64,000 nucleotides of DNA from contig NZ_KE386569.1 of NCBI RefSeq assembly GCF_000427625.1, forward strand, positions 3,003,778-3,067,777, written 5' to 3'. Positions 45,610 through 54,167 of this stretch are shown in pieces (position 1 is the stretch's first letter; each line of letters starts with the position of its first letter). Source of the stretch: Methylobacter luteus IMV-B-3098 (lineage in GTDB: Bacteria; Pseudomonadota; Gammaproteobacteria; Methylococcales; Methylomonadaceae). The notes under the pieces are model-generated. The model saw nothing but the letters and a program-made list of their open reading frames with translations, did not search any database and had not been told where the DNA came from. Made by a program: the position numbers and the translations under genes.

Positions 45610-46685
45610 AAAAATTAATTGTACAGTTAGATGACCGTAGTTACCCCATATACATAGGCTCTGGTTTATTGAGTTGTCCGGAACTCTTGACTCAGCATAT
45701 AAAGTCCAGGCAGGTTCTGGTGGTTACTAATGAAACCATTGTGCCATTGTATCTGGACGCGACTTTAAAGAACTTGCAGGGCTATATTGTTGAAACGGTT
45801 ATTTTGCCAGACGGCGAGCAGTATAAAACTTTAGACTTTGTCGCCAGGATTTTTGATAAATTATTGGCTGGCAAATTTAGTCGAAATGCGACGCTTATCG
45901 CTCTGGGCGGCGGCGTCATCGGCGATATGGGTGGTTTTGCCGCAGCCTGTTATCAAAGAGGCATCCCTTTCCTGCAAATACCTACAACCTTGTTGGCACA
46001 GGTTGATTCTTCAGTCGGTGGAAAAACGGGTGTTAATCATGCGTTGGGAAAAAACATGATCGGTGCTTTTTACCAGCCTCAATGCGTTATTGCGGATGCC
46101 GATGTTTTGGATACGCTCGATAATCGTCAATTGTCGGCAGGTCTGGCGGAAGTGATTAAATACGGCTTAATTAGGGATGTAGAATTTTTTGTCTGGCTGG
46201 AAAATAATATTGATGCCTTGCTGGCAAGAGATAAGCAGGCGCTAGCCTTTGCCATTGAACGGTCCTGCATTAATAAAGCTGAAATTGTCGCTGAAGATGA
46301 AACAGAAGCTGGAATTAGGGCCACATTAAATTTGGGCCATACTTTTGGTCATGCAATTGAAACGGGCATTGGGTATGGTCAATATTTGCATGGCGAAGCA
46401 GTCGCCATTGGTACTTGTCAGGCTGCTGATCTTTCCAGAAGAAGAGGCTGGTTAACTGACGAGGATGTAACAAGAATAATTGCGCTTTTCAACAAAGCCA
46501 AATTACCCGTTAATCCGCCGGAAGAAATTGATGCACAGCGATTCCTTGAATTGATGGCGGTTGACAAGAAAAATGTAGACGGTCAAATAAGGTTGATTCT
46601 GCTGAAGAAAATTGGTGAAGCAACCTTGCCTGTAGACGTAAATCAAGAACTATTAGAAGTAACGCTTAAAACCTATGGTAGATAA
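45606..46685 (+). CDS. aroB: 3-dehydroquinate synthase
   Basis: AroB turns DAHP into 3-dehydroquinate with NAD and zinc. [46 protein letters not shown] is the family core (residues ~97-140), and [11 protein letters not shown] carries zinc ligands. Length 359 residues is normal. The start lies in the aroK stop and the end overlaps the damX start by 11 bases. Confidence 0.97.
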   Translation: MKKLIVQLDDRSYPIYIGSGLLSCPELLTQHIKSRQVLVVTNETIVPLYLDATLKNLQGYIVETVILPDGEQYKTLDFVARIFDKLLAGKFSRNATLIALGGGVIGDMGGFAAACYQRGIPFLQIPTTLLAQVDSSVGGKTGVNHALGKNMIGAFYQPQCVIADADVLDTLDNRQLSAGLAEVIKYGLIRDVEFFVWLENNIDALLARDKQALAFAIERSCINKAEIVAEDETEAGIRATLNLGHTFGHAIETGIGYGQYLHGEAVAIGTCQAADLSRRRGWLTDEDVTRIIALFNKAKLPVNPPEEIDAQRFLELMAVDKKNVDGQIRLILLKKIGEATLPVDVNQELLEVTLKTYGR

Positions 46686-48240
46686 TGATACCTTTACGTA
46701 TCATCTGAAGAAGTCGTTGAGCGAACCAGCCGATAAGACTGTTCGTTCTTTGATAACGCAGGAACGAACTCAGAAACTTGAATTACTGGTTCATCTGCTT
46801 GCCAATTTAACCCAGTCTCTTATCATCTGCGGACCAGAGGGCATTGGTAAAACAACTTTGCTGAAAGTCTTGCAGGAGCGCAAGGTTGACTCGTGGTCGT
46901 ATTGTCCAATACACGGTAATGCTGATTTAAGTTTTGAAAAAATCCAGGAACACATGGCAAAGGCCATCGCGCAAGACAAGTCTGACAGGCCGGGTCAGGC
47001 TGTAGCAACGGCTGTTGGTCAGCATGAAAGCCGGAAAAGAAAAGTAATCCTGATCATTGATAATGCCGGCCAGTTGGTACCAGGCCTGATTACGACAATA
47101 ATTCAATATGCTTCATCAAATCCTGTTTTAAGAGTGGTCTTTGTTTTGACGCATGATGAACTGCACATGAAGAACAGATCGGACCGAGCTATTGATGATT
47201 GCTATTTTATAGAAATACCGCCTTTGTCGGAAAAACAATGCGGTGAATTTTTGCAGCATCTATCAACGCAACCTTGGGCGCAAATTTCATTTAATGCCAT
47301 CAATGAAAGCATGGTGGAAGCTATTTATCGGGAAACGCATGGGATTCCGGGAAAAATTATCGCCGAATTGCCCGCTTTGGCTAGCAATCCCAAACCAGGG
47401 ATCAATGCCAAATGGATAATGCCGGCTGCCGTAGCCGGCTTGATTGCCGTAGCGCTTGTTGTGCAATGGATGAGTTCTGTTCCGCGTAATGAAGTTGGCA
47501 CAATTGCTAGTTCGTCTGTTGGTCAGAATCAGATTGCTATTGAAACAGCACCGTCATCAGTCGTGCCAATACCTGCGGTCTCGACTGAAAACGCCAAAAA
47601 TAAACAATCTGTGCAACCAGAGCAAGGAGAATTGCAACAGCAGAAGACGACCAATGAAAAAACTTCAGCAGGGTCTGAAACAGATGGCACGCTAAAGGAC
47701 TCTGCTGAATTAGAAGCGTTAGCGGCGGTTGAAAATGCGTCTGAACAAACGGATACGATTTCGCCCAGTCATAATGCGGAAAACAGAAGCCCTGCTAATG
47801 ATGTTCAGCAGATAGACGACAAGCTTAAAAGATCGAAAATAGATAAAGCTATTAATAGTGCCAAGCAGGTTGAATCGGAAGAAACGGACATTAGTGATAA
47901 GAAAAAAAATGTAGAGGATGCGGCTGCATCGAAAGAGAAATTACTAGCAAAGCCAGTTGCTCAAGAAAGTGAGAGGCAGCCGCCAGTAACTCAAATGGCT
48001 AATAGTTACACGTTGCAACTCATGGTTTTATCCAAACAACAATCGGTAGAGGATGTGCTGAAAAAATACCCGTTGTTAGCACCGAGAATTAGATATAGTC
48101 GGAAAATAATCAATGGCAAGGAACGCTATGTTTTAATGTACGGTTCTTTTTCCAGTGCTGCGCAGGCAAACCAAGCCCGGAATTCATTGCCGCCTGAGTT
48201 ACGTAAGGCCATGCCAATAAAAATGAGTGTGGCTAAATAA
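46675..48240 (+). CDS. damX: DamX-like SPOR-domain division protein
   Basis: The N-terminal ~235 residues are an AAA-type ATPase (Walker [20 protein letters not shown] as Walker B). One membrane helix follows ([19 protein letters not shown], ~246-264), then a long, Gln/Glu/Lys-rich linker and a C-terminal SPOR domain ([19 protein letters not shown] ... [17 protein letters not shown]). SPOR domains bind denuded septal glycan. Gene position after aroB matches damX, although enterobacterial DamX is shorter on the ATPase side. Length is 521 residues. Confidence 0.85.
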   Translation: MVDNDTFTYHLKKSLSEPADKTVRSLITQERTQKLELLVHLLANLTQSLIICGPEGIGKTTLLKVLQERKVDSWSYCPIHGNADLSFEKIQEHMAKAIAQDKSDRPGQAVATAVGQHESRKRKVILIIDNAGQLVPGLITTIIQYASSNPVLRVVFVLTHDELHMKNRSDRAIDDCYFIEIPPLSEKQCGEFLQHLSTQPWAQISFNAINESMVEAIYRETHGIPGKIIAELPALASNPKPGINAKWIMPAAVAGLIAVALVVQWMSSVPRNEVGTIASSSVGQNQIAIETAPSSVVPIPAVSTENAKNKQSVQPEQGELQQQKTTNEKTSAGSETDGTLKDSAELEALAAVENASEQTDTISPSHNAENRSPANDVQQIDDKLKRSKIDKAINSAKQVESEETDISDKKKNVEDAAASKEKLLAKPVAQESERQPPVTQMANSYTLQLMVLSKQQSVEDVLKKYPLLAPRIRYSRKIINGKERYVLMYGSFSSAAQANQARNSLPPELRKAMPIKMSVAK

Positions 48241-48400
48241 AGAACTTGTGACCTTCGGCGAACAAAAATTAAATAGTTGAGTGGCAGATATCTTTTTTAG
48301 AGTTTCTATGCTTCAGTATTTAGAGTAAACAGCATTCCTTGAGTGTTAGTGTCTCACGACTGAAGAACAAATCTAAACCGAAAAAAATCAGTATAAAATA

Positions 48401-49468
48401 ATGACAGAATTAAAAAACGACACCTTGATCAGAGCTCTTTTAAAGCAACCTGTCGATCGAACGCCGGTCTGGATGATGCGCCAGGCGGGACGATATCTAC
48501 CTGAATATAGAAAAGTCAGAGAGCAGGCCGGCAGTTTTTTAAATCTATGCACTAATCCTGAGTTGGCTTGTGAAGTCACTCTGCAACCATTGCGGCGATT
48601 TGATTTTGATGCGGCCATTCTGTTCTCCGATATATTGACTGTACCTGATGCAATGGGGCTGGGGCTTTATTTTACGGAAGGTGAAGGCCCTAAGTTTAAA
48701 AATCCGGTGAGAACAGCCGCAGATATCAATAGATTATCGATTCCAGACCCGGAAGTGGAGTTGCGTTATGTGGTTGATGCCGTTCGATTGATAAGGAAAT
48801 CACTGCGGGGCAGTGCGCCGCTCATAGGATTTTCCGGCAGTCCCTGGACATTGGCCACTTATATGGTTGAAGGGGGAAGCAGCAAAAGTTTTCAAAAGGT
48901 CAAAGGTCTGATGTATGAGCAGCCCAAGCTAATGCATGTTATGCTCGATAAACTGGCTCAGTCGGTAGCGGCCTATTTAAATGCCCAGATTGAAGCAGGC
49001 GCCCAGGCAGTCATGTTATTTGATACTTGGGGCGGAATGCTGACTTCCGAAGATTATGCCGAATTCTCCTTGTATTATGCCAAGCAAATCAGATCGTTGC
49101 TGAAAACCAATGTCAACGGCCAGCAGATTCCGACCATTTTATTTACCAAAGGCGGAGGGCTCTGGCTGGAAGCTATGGCTGAGTCCGGCTATGATGCGTT
49201 AGGCTTAGATTGGCAGACAGATATACAACAAGCTCGCGCCAGAGTCGGTGACCGGGTTGCTCTACAAGGCAATATGGATCCTGTTTCACTTTATGCGAGT
49301 CCTGAAATTATTACTGAGAAAGTAAAAACTGTTCTACATAAGTATGGCTCAGGTTCAGGCCATGTGTTCAATCTGGGGCACGGAATATTACCCGATATTA
49401 ACCCGGATCATGTTAAGGCAATGGTTGATGCTGTACATAAGTACAGTCCTGCATATCATCAATCATAA
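48401..49468 (+). CDS. hemE: uroporphyrinogen decarboxylase
   Basis: HemE decarboxylates the four acetates of uroporphyrinogen III to give coproporphyrinogen in heme synthesis. [18 protein letters not shown] near residues 20-37 is the signature, [12 protein letters not shown] carries the catalytic Asp, and [17 protein letters not shown] is the second signature. Length 355 residues is typical. It is 160 bases after damX in the same direction; no promoter is obvious. Confidence 0.97.
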   Translation: MTELKNDTLIRALLKQPVDRTPVWMMRQAGRYLPEYRKVREQAGSFLNLCTNPELACEVTLQPLRRFDFDAAILFSDILTVPDAMGLGLYFTEGEGPKFKNPVRTAADINRLSIPDPEVELRYVVDAVRLIRKSLRGSAPLIGFSGSPWTLATYMVEGGSSKSFQKVKGLMYEQPKLMHVMLDKLAQSVAAYLNAQIEAGAQAVMLFDTWGGMLTSEDYAEFSLYYAKQIRSLLKTNVNGQQIPTILFTKGGGLWLEAMAESGYDALGLDWQTDIQQARARVGDRVALQGNMDPVSLYASPEIITEKVKTVLHKYGSGSGHVFNLGHGILPDINPDHVKAMVDAVHKYSPAYHQS

Positions 49469-49887
49469 CTTTTATTTAAAGAAGCAGCATTTTTTACTGG
49501 ATTGGCTGGCCTGCTTGACTGAAAAACGGCAATTTCTTCAAGTCGCCGGAAATATATGTGGATACAAAAATTGTTCGATTGGTCTTAAAGCTTAAGATTT
49601 TCATTAGCTCATGAGATTCTTAATGTTCTACTTGAAGCAGAGGGCTTAAGGATAAGATTTTTGAGTTTATCTGCTATCTAGGGCTCTGTTAGGGCTCTGT
49701 TAGGGCTCTGTTAGTGTGATAAAAATGCAGATCACTGATGAGAAGATTGGAAGGCTTATTTTTTGAAGAACCGGATGAACACATGGCTGAGCATTTCTTT
49801 ATGATTACACCGGTGAAATTGCCGGTCAGCGAAAAATCATGGTCAAGTTCACCGGTAATGAAGTTGGAATATTAAAGAGGTTGTGTT
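49469..49887 (+). other. 419-base intergenic region after hemE
   Basis: No convincing gene. A short frame at 49738-49875 encodes 45 residues (MRRLEGLFFEEPDEHMAEH and on), with no clear ribosome site. An 11-base unit is repeated in tandem at 49679-49711 (separate entry). The DUF411 ribosome site AAGAGG ends the region. Confidence 0.35.
49679..49711. repeat. three tandem copies of an 11-base unit
   Basis: TAGGGCTCTGT is repeated three times without a mismatch and followed by a partial fourth unit (TAG). It lies in the gap between hemE and the DUF411 gene. The unit length is not a multiple of three and no gene covers it. A replication-slippage origin is likely. Confidence 0.85.
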
Positions 49888-50352
49888 ATGAAGTTATTAA
49901 ATATATTTCTGGCAATAGGTTTGCTTACTGTAAATGCCGGAGTGAAGGCGGAGAATATCGAGTCGGCCAAACCTGTTGATATTGTGGTATACAGAAGCCC
50001 TTCATGCAGCTGCTGTGGAAAATGGCTGGAACATCTGAAAAAAAATAACTTTAATGTCAAAGATGTTGTTAATGATGAAGCTCAGGCCATAAAAGACAAG
50101 TATGGCGTGCCAAATGAAATGGCTTCCTGTCATACTGCTTTGGTGGATGGATATGTTATTGAAGGGCATGTGCCAGCTAATGATATTAATACACTTCTGA
50201 AAATGAAACCTAAGGTGACCGGAATAGCGGTTCCAGGTATGCCTGCCGGTACGCCCGGTATGGAAATGGGTGGCAGAAAAGATCCTTACCAAGTAGTAAG
50301 CTTCGATAGTGAAAAGCATTACCAGGTATTCAACAGTTACGAGAGCAAGTGA
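49888..50352 (+). CDS. periplasmic DUF411 metal-binding protein
   Basis: A signal peptide (residues ~1-21) is followed by a thioredoxin-like DUF411 domain. YRSPSCSCCGKWLEHLKKNNF holds a CSCC cluster near residues 36-39; MASCHTALVDGYVIEGHVPANDI is the second conserved part; a Met/Gly-rich PGMPAGTPGMEMGG follows. These features suggest copper or other soft-metal binding in the periplasm. The family often occurs in metal-resistance clusters, but no copper genes are near. AAGAGG precedes the ATG. Its stop overlaps the glk start. Confidence 0.85.
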   Translation: MKLLNIFLAIGLLTVNAGVKAENIESAKPVDIVVYRSPSCSCCGKWLEHLKKNNFNVKDVVNDEAQAIKDKYGVPNEMASCHTALVDGYVIEGHVPANDINTLLKMKPKVTGIAVPGMPAGTPGMEMGGRKDPYQVVSFDSEKHYQVFNSYESK

Positions 50353-51335
50353 TGATTCTCGCCGGCGATATAGGTGGCACCAAGACAATCCTGGCATTAT
50401 ACGAAGTTGAAGGCGGCAATTGGCGATGCGCTAAAAAAGAACAATTTTCCAGTTCCGCATATCAAGCGTTTAATGAAATACTGGATTTATTTTTAGGCGA
50501 TGTTGAACAGGTTCAAGTATCAGCAGCTTGTATCGGCGTGGCCGGCCCCATAGTGGATGGTAATTGCAGTACAACCAATCTTCCCTGGGTATTAAATCAA
50601 ACAAAAATCGGCGCTCAATTATATACCCGGAATGTCAAATTATTAAATGACTTAGAGTCCACCGCCTGGGGGGTGCTGGAATTGCCCGAACATAATTTTG
50701 TCGAGCTTAATTCGCATGCAGAGCCGCAGGAAGGCAATATAGCCATTTTGGCAGCAGGTACGGGTCTGGGTGAGTCTATAATTATATGGGATGGTACAAA
50801 GAATTATGTCATGGCAACAGAAGGCGGCCATGCGGATTTTGCACCTGGTACGGAGCAGGAAATAGCTTTACTTCACTACTTGAGGGAAAAATACCCCGAA
50901 CATGTCAGTTACGAAAGACTGTTGTCCGGCGAAGGACTGATAAATATTTATCAGTTTCTTAAAAAGAATGGATGGGCAACGGCGCAATCTGAAATCGAGC
51001 AGCAGATGGCGAAGCGGGATCCGGCTGCAGTTATTGGTGAAGCCGGAGTTGCTGGGAGTGATGCGTTGTGCGTGGAAGCATTAAATATTTTTTGTAGAAT
51101 ATATGGTGCTGAGTCGGGAAATCTTGCGCTTAAGTGCTTGCCTTATGCTGGCATTTACCTGGCTGGTGGAATAGCATCAAAAATTTTATCTTTTCTACAA
51201 AAAGAAGCATTTATGCAGGGTTTTCTAGCTAAAGGGCGATATCGTCCAGTTCTAGAGAAAATATCTGTTAAAGTTTGCACTAATCCTGAAGCGGCTTTAT
51301 TAGGTGCAGCGAGTTATGCTATTAAACAGCTTTAA
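50352..51335 (+). CDS. glk: glucokinase
   Basis: The enzyme phosphorylates glucose to glucose-6-phosphate. AGDIGGTKTILALYE is the phosphate motif, IGVAGPIVDG and NDLESTAWG bind glucose, AAGTGLGESI and EGGHADFAP follow, and YLAGGIASK is the adenosine motif. It belongs to the Glk group and not ROK. The ATG overlaps the upstream DUF411 stop (ATGA); a GTG one codon earlier is an alternative. Length is 327 residues. Its link to glgP at 17.6 kb is metabolic, not by position. Confidence 0.93.
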   Translation: MILAGDIGGTKTILALYEVEGGNWRCAKKEQFSSSAYQAFNEILDLFLGDVEQVQVSAACIGVAGPIVDGNCSTTNLPWVLNQTKIGAQLYTRNVKLLNDLESTAWGVLELPEHNFVELNSHAEPQEGNIAILAAGTGLGESIIIWDGTKNYVMATEGGHADFAPGTEQEIALLHYLREKYPEHVSYERLLSGEGLINIYQFLKKNGWATAQSEIEQQMAKRDPAAVIGEAGVAGSDALCVEALNIFCRIYGAESGNLALKCLPYAGIYLAGGIASKILSFLQKEAFMQGFLAKGRYRPVLEKISVKVCTNPEAALLGAASYAIKQL

Positions 51336-51354
51336 ATAAAAATAATTGATAACA

Positions 51355-52455
51355 ATGAAAATTGGCATTCCTAAAGAAACTAAGGAAAAAGAAAGCCGGG
51401 TTGCGATTACACCTGAAGGTGCGAAGTATCTGATTCAAAAAGGGCATTCTGTTCTGGTTGAGATCGATGCCGGATTAGGGTCCGGGTTCAGTAATGAACA
51501 ATATGAGCAGGCAGGTGCGAAGCTGGTTTCTACAGCTTCTGCCTGGGCTGTTGATATGGTTGTGAAAGTCAAGGAGCCTCTGGAATCCGAATATCGATAT
51601 CTGGATAGCCAAATTGTCTTTACTTTTTTTCATCTGGCCGGAGTGTCACCAGAGTTGACCCTGGAGTTACTGAGGAAAGGGACAACTGCAATTGCTTATG
51701 AGACGCTGGAAGATGAACAAGGGCGATTACCAATTCTTGCTCCGATGAGCGCTGTTGCAGGCAATATGGCAACACTGATGGGCAGTTATTACCTTGCTAA
51801 ATTCAATCAGGGCAAAGGAATACAGTTAGGCAAAGTATTAGGCAGACGATTTGGCAAGGTTGTCATTATTGGTGATGGTGTGGTTGGTCAACATGCTGCG
51901 CAAGTTGCCTGTGCGATGGGGGCTGATGTATTTGTTGCAGGTATTGACCTAGACGCAATGCATAAACTGAAAATGACAATATTGCCGGAAGTGAACTTTT
52001 TTCTGTCCAATAAGGAAAATATTGGAAAGCACATCATAGACGCTGATTTAGTAGTAGGTGCTGTGCTTTGCCGCGGAGCCAAGGCACCTAAAATAATCAG
52101 CGAAGATATGATAAAGTCAATGGCTGAGGGTTCGGTTGTTGTTGATGTCAGCATTGACCAGGGAGGATGTATAGAGACATCAAGGCCCACAACTCACTCG
52201 GATCCGGTCTTTATAAAGCATGGCGTGATTCATTACTGCGTAACTAATATGCCTGGAGCTTATCCAAGAACATCAACTATCGCATTAGTTGATGCTACGC
52301 TGCCGTATATTGCGAAAATAGCGGATGCTGAGAGGTCATCTTTAAAGTTTGATAATGAGCTCGCCAAGGCAATTAATGTATTTGACGGTAAAATCACATG
52401 CAAAGCGGTGGCCGAAGGGCTGGAAATGATGGACCAGTATCAACCGTTAAATTAG
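51355..52455 (+). CDS. ald: alanine dehydrogenase
   Basis: Ald interconverts L-alanine and pyruvate plus ammonia with NAD. MKIGIPKETKEKESRVAITPEG is the conserved start; VKVKEPLESEY (catalytic Lys) and FTFFHLAG (catalytic His) are present, and the Rossmann motif GDGVVGQHAAQVACAMGADV is near residue 175. Length is 366 residues. No Shine-Dalgarno is seen before the ATG; a TTG three codons upstream is in frame. Alanine dehydrogenase in an ammonia-assimilating role would suit a methanotroph, which is inference. Confidence 0.94.
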   Translation: MKIGIPKETKEKESRVAITPEGAKYLIQKGHSVLVEIDAGLGSGFSNEQYEQAGAKLVSTASAWAVDMVVKVKEPLESEYRYLDSQIVFTFFHLAGVSPELTLELLRKGTTAIAYETLEDEQGRLPILAPMSAVAGNMATLMGSYYLAKFNQGKGIQLGKVLGRRFGKVVIIGDGVVGQHAAQVACAMGADVFVAGIDLDAMHKLKMTILPEVNFFLSNKENIGKHIIDADLVVGAVLCRGAKAPKIISEDMIKSMAEGSVVVDVSIDQGGCIETSRPTTHSDPVFIKHGVIHYCVTNMPGAYPRTSTIALVDATLPYIAKIADAERSSLKFDNELAKAINVFDGKITCKAVAEGLEMMDQYQPLN

Positions 52456-52488
52456 TTTTTTAAGATTCTTTAGAATTTTCTTCCTAAA

Positions 52489-52564
<76 letters not shown>

Positions 52565-53071
52565 ATAAAAACAAAGGCTTATAAAAACATTGCTTAATCT
52601 TTGTTCTTTTTGAGTCACCATAAAGTCACCATAAGAATAAAAAAGCGGCTTAAATCGATGGAAGGTTTGTCGTTAATTTTGTTCAATACTGATGGCATTC
52701 ATTGCCGGGGAATCGATTATAAAAAACGAAACGCGTTTCGCTTTTGGCGATACTAAAATGATACATTGACGGCAATGTGTCCCTTGTTGTCTGTCGCATT
52801 TTGAATCTCTGTATGTCCACTTCGTAACTAACTTCAGGCAATCGCACTTGTCATCATCGCCATGACCAAGCGGATGCTTTCTTGTAGCAATTGCTTCCTG
52901 TTGAGCGAAACCGTATTTCCGGTCTGCTGGTCAAGAGAGCATTGTCTCCCTCTAATAATCTCGCGGTGCGTTCAAACAAAAAACGGTATTGGGCAAATAG
53001 TATAGAAACTGGTGCTAGCAACAGCTAAGCACGGACACGCGAATCGATTTTAAGCTTTTCCACTGCTACGG
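52565..53071. other. gap between tRNA-Thr and the accessory operon
   Basis: No intact gene. Contains the 14-base palindrome CGAAACGCGTTTCG at 52727-52740, a tandem-like pair of AGTCACCATAA just after the tRNA (52613-52635), and a decayed minus-strand reading frame at 52834-53025. The region looks like the scar of earlier insertions at the tRNA. No integrase or repeated tRNA 3' end was found. Confidence 0.45.
52834..53025 (-). pseudogene. unidentified frameshifted gene remnant
   Basis: On the minus strand a frame reads LFAQYRFLFERTARLLEGDN and continues LLTSRPEIRF; a second frame from the same place reads TGNTVSLNRKQLLQESIRLV and ends MAMMTSAIA with a stop at 52834. Together they look like one protein end broken by a single frameshift. 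I do not recognise the family. Confidence 0.3.
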
Positions 53072-53227
53072 TTATTTTTTGAACCAGCCAACTATGGAAT
53101 TAATAAACGAGATTCCGCTGTTATCCTGTTTAGTGTTACGGGCTTTTAGGATTACATCAATACGCCTAGACGCTAAGGCCTTCATGGCTTTAATTTTCTT
53201 TGCAATTTCTTCCTCAGAAGCGCTCAT
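53072..53227 (-). CDS. 51-residue basic protein at the end of the stator-like operon
   Basis: The frame starts with ATG behind GAGG (seven bases away) and overlaps the end of the MotB-like gene by 14 bases, as the other genes of this operon overlap each other. The product begins MSASEEEIAKKIKAMKALAS, with an RRIDVILKARN segment in the middle, and ends ISFINSIVGWFKK. It is Lys/Arg-rich with a possible amphipathic C-terminal helix. It has no signal peptide. I know no family for it. The overlap and ribosome site argue that it is real. Confidence 0.6.
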   Translation of the reverse strand: MSASEEEIAKKIKAMKALASRRIDVILKARNTKQDNSGISFINSIVGWFKK

Positions 53228-54167
53228 TTAGAACCTCATAGCTATAAAAGCTTTGCTGGAGAATCCTCTCTTTGAGCTTATAGTTATCTTTTTCCTGTTG
53301 GCCTGTTTGGTCGTAGATACGAACAAAAAAACGACAATTATGATCTTTGCTCCATTTTAATAAATCTTCAGTCTGCTTCGAAAAAGTGCTTGGAGAAATC
53401 TCACTATCAAATGTTATATTCTGAATAGGCAGCAGTGATTGCTCCTCTTGACGATGGGGGAGTTTGCGATCACGGATAATGTACCCATTTGATTTTAGAG
53501 CCACATCAAATATGTAATCGATTTTACCATTGGGCGCGACCCAACACGGCGGGTATTCAGTTCCTCGGCCTCCTAGCCTTTGAGTAAGATTGAGAATCTG
53601 GCCTTTCAGGGTCTCATTTTCCTTTTCAAGTGTGTGGTTCTGGCTAATCAAATCCGTTGATTCATTTAAGGCCTTAAGAGTAGATTTGACGTCGCTTGGT
53701 GCAATCGGAGGAGTTTGGTTTTTGGCAAACTCCTTCATCTCTTTACCAAGGATTGCATCTTGGGCTAATTCTTCGACAGAGATTTGAGGTGAATCCTTGG
53801 ATTTTTCTAAAAGCTTTTTCAGTTCCTTATAGCTTTCAAGTTCGGCACGAAGTTTCTCAAGCTCACGCTTGACGACAGCCAATTCCTTTGAGTTTTGGAT
53901 AGCCATCCTGATTTCTTTGAATTGTTCATCAATGGTTTGTGCATTAGGGAATGCCCGCCTGATTTCTTGAATTAGAAGTGCAGAGTCAACAGAAAGCGAG
54001 CCTGACACCTGAACGAGTGCTTTAATGCGCTCTTCTTTGGAAACGATGGTTGCGCCAAGAGCCATCAAGATCGCAAACAAAATCAAAATCATGATCTCGG
54101 CCATCGTGAACCCAAGAACAAGCCCGCGACGATAGGAGCGATCCTGTCGTGAATTGGTGTGTTGCAT
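53214..54167 (-). CDS. MotB/ZorB-like single-pass membrane protein
   Basis: Residues ~15-42 (GLVLGFTMAEIMILILFAIL) form one N-terminal membrane helix with Glu24 inside it, where MotB, TolR and ZorB carry the proton-binding Asp. Residues ~45-200 are strongly helical coiled coil. The C-terminal ~115 residues (from RGTEYPPCWVAPNGKIDYIF) are a compact domain on the far side of the membrane; it has no clear OmpA peptidoglycan-binding signature that I can see. It starts one base inside the MotA-like gene stop (TAATG), the same order as motA-motB. Length is 317 residues. Function by analogy only. Confidence 0.6.
   Translation of the reverse strand: MQHTNSRQDRSYRRGLVLGFTMAEIMILILFAILMALGATIVSKEERIKALVQVSGSLSVDSALLIQEIRRAFPNAQTIDEQFKEIRMAIQNSKELAVVKRELEKLRAELESYKELKKLLEKSKDSPQISVEELAQDAILGKEMKEFAKNQTPPIAPSDVKSTLKALNESTDLISQNHTLEKENETLKGQILNLTQRLGGRGTEYPPCWVAPNGKIDYIFDVALKSNGYIIRDRKLPHRQEEQSLLPIQNITFDSEISPSTFSKQTEDLLKWSKDHNCRFFVRIYDQTGQQEKDNYKLKERILQQSFYSYEVLNERF

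Noticed and set aside
49738-49875. 45-codon plus-strand frame before the DUF411 gene
   Set aside because: No ribosome site, no similarity that I recognise; another frame over the same bases looks equally coding-like.
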